From positions 1-8,334 of the forward strand of contig CAAENA010000078.1 of NCBI GenBank assembly GCA_900757205.1: 8,334 bases of DNA. The letters run 5' to 3'. The stretch comes from an uncultured Collinsella sp. Lineage in GTDB: Bacteria > Actinomycetota > Coriobacteriia > Coriobacteriales > Coriobacteriaceae. Shown in pieces: positions 5,458 through 8,334 of this stretch. The notes under the pieces are model-generated. The model was not told the origin of the DNA. It was given only the letters and a program-made list of their open reading frames with translations, and did not search any database. A program made the translations under genes and the position numbers. The stretch's first letter is position 1; every line of letters starts with the position of its first letter.

Positions 5458-5490
5458 ACGCCGCCTGGGAAACCGGGCGGCGTTTTGTTT
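5458..5490 (+). terminator. Intrinsic terminator of the winged-helix gene
   Basis: An 11-bp stem with one G-U pair (arms 5458-5468 and 5473-5483) is capped by a GAAA tetraloop and followed by TTTTGTTT. It starts 25 bases past the stop codon and separates this gene from pyrG. Confidence 0.9.
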
Positions 5491-5524
5491 CAAGATTGAG
5501 AAATGCAATCGCACGCGAGAAAAA

Positions 5525-5556
5525 TTGCGGACGGTCCGCGGCGCGAGTATTACAAT
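5525..5556 (+). promoter_or_regulatory. Candidate pyrG promoter
   Basis: TACAAT at 5551-5556, inside TATTACAAT, makes a good -10 box, with a start point expected near 5563-5565. TTGCGG at 5525-5530 matches only the TTG of a -35 box, at a long 20-base spacing. It lies between the preceding terminator and pyrG, giving a leader of about 48 nt. Confidence 0.5.
5527..5539. promoter_or_regulatory. 13-bp palindrome in the pyrG promoter spacer
   Basis: GCGGAC-G-GTCCGC is a perfect inverted repeat (arms 5527-5532 and 5534-5539) covering the -35 side and spacer of the candidate promoter. Such a position suits a repressor operator. The cognate protein is unknown, and the small winged-helix protein just upstream is one candidate by position only. 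Confidence 0.3.
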
Positions 5557-5561
5557 GAAGA

Positions 5562-5593
5562 CCCGTAAGATGTGGATAAACAACTTCTACGGG
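5562..5593 (+). promoter_or_regulatory. 5' leader hairpin of pyrG
   Basis: CCCGTA (5562-5567) pairs with TACGGG (5588-5593), with two further pairs possible after a bulged A. The left arm coincides with the predicted transcription start (CCCG), and the right arm ends seven bases before the AGG of the ribosome-binding site (5600-5602). The arrangement resembles leaders in which CTP level selects the start nucleotide and so decides whether the hairpin forms. That role is inferred. Confidence 0.3.
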
Positions 5594-5611
5594 AAGCGCA
5601 GGTAACTCAAT

Positions 5612-7273
5612 ATGACCAAGCATGTGTTCGTAACCGGTGGCGTGGTTTCGTCCCTGGGCAAGGGTATCACCGCGGCCTCGCTGGGCCGTCTGCTCAAGTC
5701 GCGTGGCTACAAAGTAACGATGCAGAAGGCCGACCCGTATCTGAACGTCGACCCCGGTACCATGAGCCCGTTCCAGCATGGTGAGGTCTTTGTAACCGAG
5801 GATGGTTACGAGTCCGACCTGGACCTGGGTCATTACGAGCGCTTTATTGATGAGAACCTGACCCGCGATTCCAACTTTACGACCGGTGCCATCTACAAAA
5901 GCCTAATCGCCCGCGAGCGTCGCGGCGACTTTTTGGGCGGTACCGTGCAGGTGATTCCTCACGTCACCAATGCCATTAAGGATAAGTTCCGCCGCATCGA
6001 GGAGCAGACCGGCTCCGATGTAGTCATCACCGAGCTGGGCGGCACGATCGGCGACATCGAGTCTCAACCGTTTGTCGAGGCCATTCGTCAGTACCGCAAG
6101 GAGGCCGGCCCCGAGAACGTCTGCTACATCCACGTGTCGCTCGTTCCCTATATCGCCGCCGCCCACGAGGTCAAGACCAAGCCCACGCAGCATTCCGTCA
6201 AGGAGCTCCGCAGCTTTGGCATCCAGCCCGATATTATCGTGTTGCGCTCCGACCACCATATCGATGACGCTATCCGCGGAAAGATCGCAAGCTTCTGCGA
6301 CGTCGACACCGATTGCGTCTTTACCAACGAGGACTGCGCGAGTATTTACGATGTTCCGCAGCTGCTTGCCGAGCAGGACTTTGACCTGCGCATTTGCGAG
6401 CGTCTGGGTCTGGACCCGCGTGAGCGCGACATGAGCGAGTGGAACGAGTTCCTGCGCAAACAGAATCACGCCAACCATCACGCCGACAAGGTGAAGATCG
6501 CCGTCGTGGGCAAGTACACGCAGCTGCCCGATGCGTACCTGTCGGTTATCGAGGCCCTGCACCATGCGGGCGTCTTCTACGATCGCCATGTGGACGTCCA
6601 ACTGGTCGACGGCGAGAGCCTCGACGAGCAGAATGTCTCCGAGGTTCTGGGCGACGCCTCGGGCATCCTGGTCCCCGGCGGCTTTGGCAAGCGCGCCCTG
6701 GAGGGCAAGATCCTCGCGGCCGAGTTTGCCCGTGAGCACAAGATTCCGTATCTGGGCATTTGCCTGGGTATGCAGGTGGCCGTGTGCGAGTTCGCCCGCA
6801 ACGTCGTCGGCCTTGCCGGCGCCAGCTCCTCCGAGTTCGATCCGGACGGCCCATTTAGCGTCATCGATCTGATGAGCTCGCAGGAGGACGTGACCGAGAA
6901 GGGCGGCACCATGCGCCTGGGCGCCTATCCGTGCAAGCTCGCCGCCGACACCCTTGCTCGCGAGGCATATGGCGAGGAGCTCGTCTACGAGCGTCACCGT
7001 CACCGCTTTGAGTTCAACAACGCCTTCCGCGACCAGCTTGAGGACGCCGGTTTGGTTATCTCGGGTCTGTCGCCCGACGAGCGCCTGGTCGAGATGGTCG
7101 AGCTGCCGCGCGACGTGCATCCTTGGTATGTGGCAACCCAGGCTCACCCCGAGTTCAAGAGCCGTCCGACCAACCCGCAGCCGCTGTTCCGAGAGTTCGT
7201 GCGTGCCTCGATCGGTCAGCACGAGGGCGTCGATCGCCTGCAGGTGACGCCCATGAACCTCGCTACGGACTAA
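5612..7273 (+). CDS. pyrG: CTP synthase (glutamine-hydrolysing)
   Basis: This 553-residue cytoplasmic enzyme makes CTP from UTP, ATP and glutamine, the last step of pyrimidine nucleotide synthesis. The synthetase domain (about 1-270) starts KHVFVTGGVVSSLGKG with its P-loop at 13-18. It continues with DPYLNVDPGTMSPFQHGEVF (41-60) and GGTIGDIESQPF (143-154). The class I glutamine amidotransferase domain (about 295-535) has the oxyanion loop GGFG at 356-359 and nucleophile Cys384 in GICLGMQ. The conserved RHRHRFEFN segment is at 461-469, and His512 with Glu514 sits in HPEF. All catalytic residues are present and the length is normal. The ATG at 5612 has AGG nine bases upstream and begins the family N-terminus exactly. 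It follows a separate terminator and is joined to xerD downstream by a two-base gap, so the two are probably co-transcribed. Confidence 0.98.
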   Translation: MTKHVFVTGGVVSSLGKGITAASLGRLLKSRGYKVTMQKADPYLNVDPGTMSPFQHGEVFVTEDGYESDLDLGHYERFIDENLTRDSNFTTGAIYKSLIARERRGDFLGGTVQVIPHVTNAIKDKFRRIEEQTGSDVVITELGGTIGDIESQPFVEAIRQYRKEAGPENVCYIHVSLVPYIAAAHEVKTKPTQHSVKELRSFGIQPDIIVLRSDHHIDDAIRGKIASFCDVDTDCVFTNEDCASIYDVPQLLAEQDFDLRICERLGLDPRERDMSEWNEFLRKQNHANHHADKVKIAVVGKYTQLPDAYLSVIEALHHAGVFYDRHVDVQLVDGESLDEQNVSEVLGDASGILVPGGFGKRALEGKILAAEFAREHKIPYLGICLGMQVAVCEFARNVVGLAGASSSEFDPDGPFSVIDLMSSQEDVTEKGGTMRLGAYPCKLAADTLAREAYGEELVYERHRHRFEFNNAFRDQLEDAGLVISGLSPDERLVEMVELPRDVHPWYVATQAHPEFKSRPTNPQPLFREFVRASIGQHEGVDRLQVTPMNLATD

Positions 7274-7275
7274 GG

Positions 7276-8217
7276 GTGCCGGCGAACAAAGAACATACCG
7301 AAGCTACTCCCTCGTCGCTCGCCGTGGCGGCGGGGGAGTATCTCGATTACCTCGCGGTCGAGCGGGGTTTGGCGCGCAACACGATTGCGGCCTATCGTCG
7401 TGACCTGAAGACGTACTGCGCGTATCTGGAGCGGGCGGGCATCATGTCTTTTGATGAGGTGACTCGTCAGGTCGTGGAGGGCTTTGTCGCCGACCGTCGC
7501 GATGGGGGCTATTCCGATGCCTCGGTGGAGCGTGCGCTTGCGGCCGTGAAGGGCCTGCATGCCTTTTTGGTGCGCGATGGGATTGTGGCCCAAAATCCAA
7601 CGGCGGCGTTGCGCCTGCCTAAAAAGGCTGAGCGTTTGCCGGAGTATCTATCGGTGGAGGATGTCTCGGCGCTGCTCGATCAAGACTTCCCCGAGGGCGA
7701 GATAGGCTTGCGCGACCATGCCATCTTGGAAGTGCTCTACGGATGCGGCTTGCGTGTGAGCGAGTTGGTGGGGCTCGATGTGGGCGATATCCATATCGAC
7801 GATGGCTTTGTGCTCGTTCGCGGTAAGGGCTCAAAGGAACGCCTGTCCCCGTTGGTGGGAAGCGCGGCGCGAGCTCTGACGCGCTATATAACTAAGGGGC
7901 GTTCTCGCTTGGCGGCCCATGCCCACGGAACCGAGACCTCGGCGGTCTTTTTAAATAAGAACGGCCGCCGTCTGTCGCGCCAGGGCATCCATGCCATCTG
8001 TGAGCGCTACGGGCGCCAGGTGGGGCTGGTGGGACTCCATCCCCATACGCTGCGTCACTCCTTTGCCACCCATATGCTTGCGGGCGGTGCAGACCTCCGT
8101 GTGCTACAGGAGATCTTGGGACATGCCGATATATCGACCACGCAGGTCTACACGCATGTCGATCGTACGCAACTGACCGAGGTCTATCTGGCGGCGCACC
8201 CGCTGGCACATCGTTAA
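7276..8217 (+). CDS. xerD: Tyrosine site-specific recombinase, XerD type
   Basis: This 313-residue protein cuts and rejoins DNA at the chromosome dif site to resolve dimers at division, usually as a XerC/XerD pair. The N-terminal SAM-like core-binding domain covers about 15-105 (EYLDYLAVERGLARNTIAAY). The catalytic domain covers about 120-305, with Arg160 in GLRVSEL, Lys184 in RGKGSKERLSP, His257 and Arg260 in HTLRHSFATH, His283 in LGHADIS, and Tyr292 in VYTHV. All six catalytic positions are present. I chose GTG 7276, two bases after the pyrG stop. Its only SD-like bases, AAGG, are directly adjacent, so translation may be coupled to pyrG. A GTG at 7324 would give 297 residues, nearer the family average, but lacks a ribosome-binding site. 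Adjacency to pyrG resembles the pyrG-NUDIX-xerD order of mycobacteria and favours XerD over XerC. Codon bias is weaker than in arcB. Confidence 0.93.
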   Translation: MPANKEHTEATPSSLAVAAGEYLDYLAVERGLARNTIAAYRRDLKTYCAYLERAGIMSFDEVTRQVVEGFVADRRDGGYSDASVERALAAVKGLHAFLVRDGIVAQNPTAALRLPKKAERLPEYLSVEDVSALLDQDFPEGEIGLRDHAILEVLYGCGLRVSELVGLDVGDIHIDDGFVLVRGKGSKERLSPLVGSAARALTRYITKGRSRLAAHAHGTETSAVFLNKNGRRLSRQGIHAICERYGRQVGLVGLHPHTLRHSFATHMLAGGADLRVLQEILGHADISTTQVYTHVDRTQLTEVYLAAHPLAHR

Positions 8218-8248
8218 CACATCGCTGGCCTGCATATCTATAGGTATT

Positions 8249-8321
8249 TGGGGACGGGCCCCAGATTGCCGCGGCGTGCTTTTGCGCGCGCATGGGCAAT
8301 CTGGGGCCCCGTCCCATTTTT
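8249..8321 (+). terminator. Long palindromic intrinsic terminator after xerD
   Basis: Bases 8249-8270 pair with 8295-8316 over 21 base pairs, with one bulged base on each side. An inner GCGTGC-TTTT-GCGCGC hairpin (8274-8279 with 8284-8289) caps it, and five T (8317-8321) follow. It is much longer than the other terminators here and may be an extragenic repeat element serving as a terminator. It begins 31 bases after the xerD stop. Confidence 0.75.
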
Positions 8322-8334
8322 CGCTAGACACCGA

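Noticed and set aside
5903..7222. 439-codon open frame on the - strand opposite pyrG
   Set aside because: pyrG is unambiguous on the + strand; the antisense frame is a by-product of codon bias, and its protein shows only low-complexity composition.
7123..7275. Upstream extension of xerD reaching into pyrG
   Set aside because: The extra 51 residues overlap the conserved pyrG C-terminus in another frame and do not resemble a XerD N-terminus; GTG 7276 fits better.

Overview
The window is 8,334 bases of GC-rich, actinobacterial-looking chromosome. Fermentative arginine catabolism, a DUF1846 protein and a pyrG-xerD pair together suggest the order Coriobacteriales, probably Collinsella or a close relative from the gut. 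That assignment rests on protein character and codon use recalled from memory, not on a search. All real genes lie on the + strand.

Layout. Positions 1-91 hold the last 29 codons of arginine deiminase (arcA), including its catalytic cysteine. Two tandem hairpins follow, then ornithine carbamoyltransferase (arcB/argF, 203-1198), a strong intrinsic terminator, a structured leader, and a YfcC/DcuC-family membrane carrier (1346-2824) that is best read as the arginine/ornithine exchanger. Together these form an arginine deiminase module: arginine is imported, converted to citrulline, then to ornithine and carbamoyl phosphate (an ATP source), and ornithine is exported. The carbamate kinase that would complete the pathway is not in view.

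A gene-free stretch of about 530 bases (2825-3356) follows. It contains a run of hairpins, an intrinsic terminator, and then three long palindromes that no coding gene explains: 2966-2993, 3007-3104 and 3181-3249. This is the least ordinary part of the window and looks like stacked extragenic repeat elements. A TATAAT box then precedes a stand-alone gene for a DUF1846 (UPF0371) protein of unknown function (3357-4838), which has its own terminator.

Next come a promoter, a leader of about 110 nt with three hairpins, and a small winged-helix-like protein of 112 residues (5095-5433) with its own terminator. CTP synthase (pyrG, 5612-7273) has a promoter containing a 13-bp palindrome and a leader whose predicted start site and 5' hairpin recall the CTP-sensing pyrC leader of enterobacteria. 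A tyrosine recombinase of the XerD type (7276-8217) starts two bases after the pyrG stop, and the unit closes with a long palindromic terminator.

Most of the content is core metabolism and chromosome maintenance. I see no defence system, prophage, CRISPR array or transposase. The observations most worth following are the intergenic palindromes, the structured leaders and the two uncharacterised proteins.
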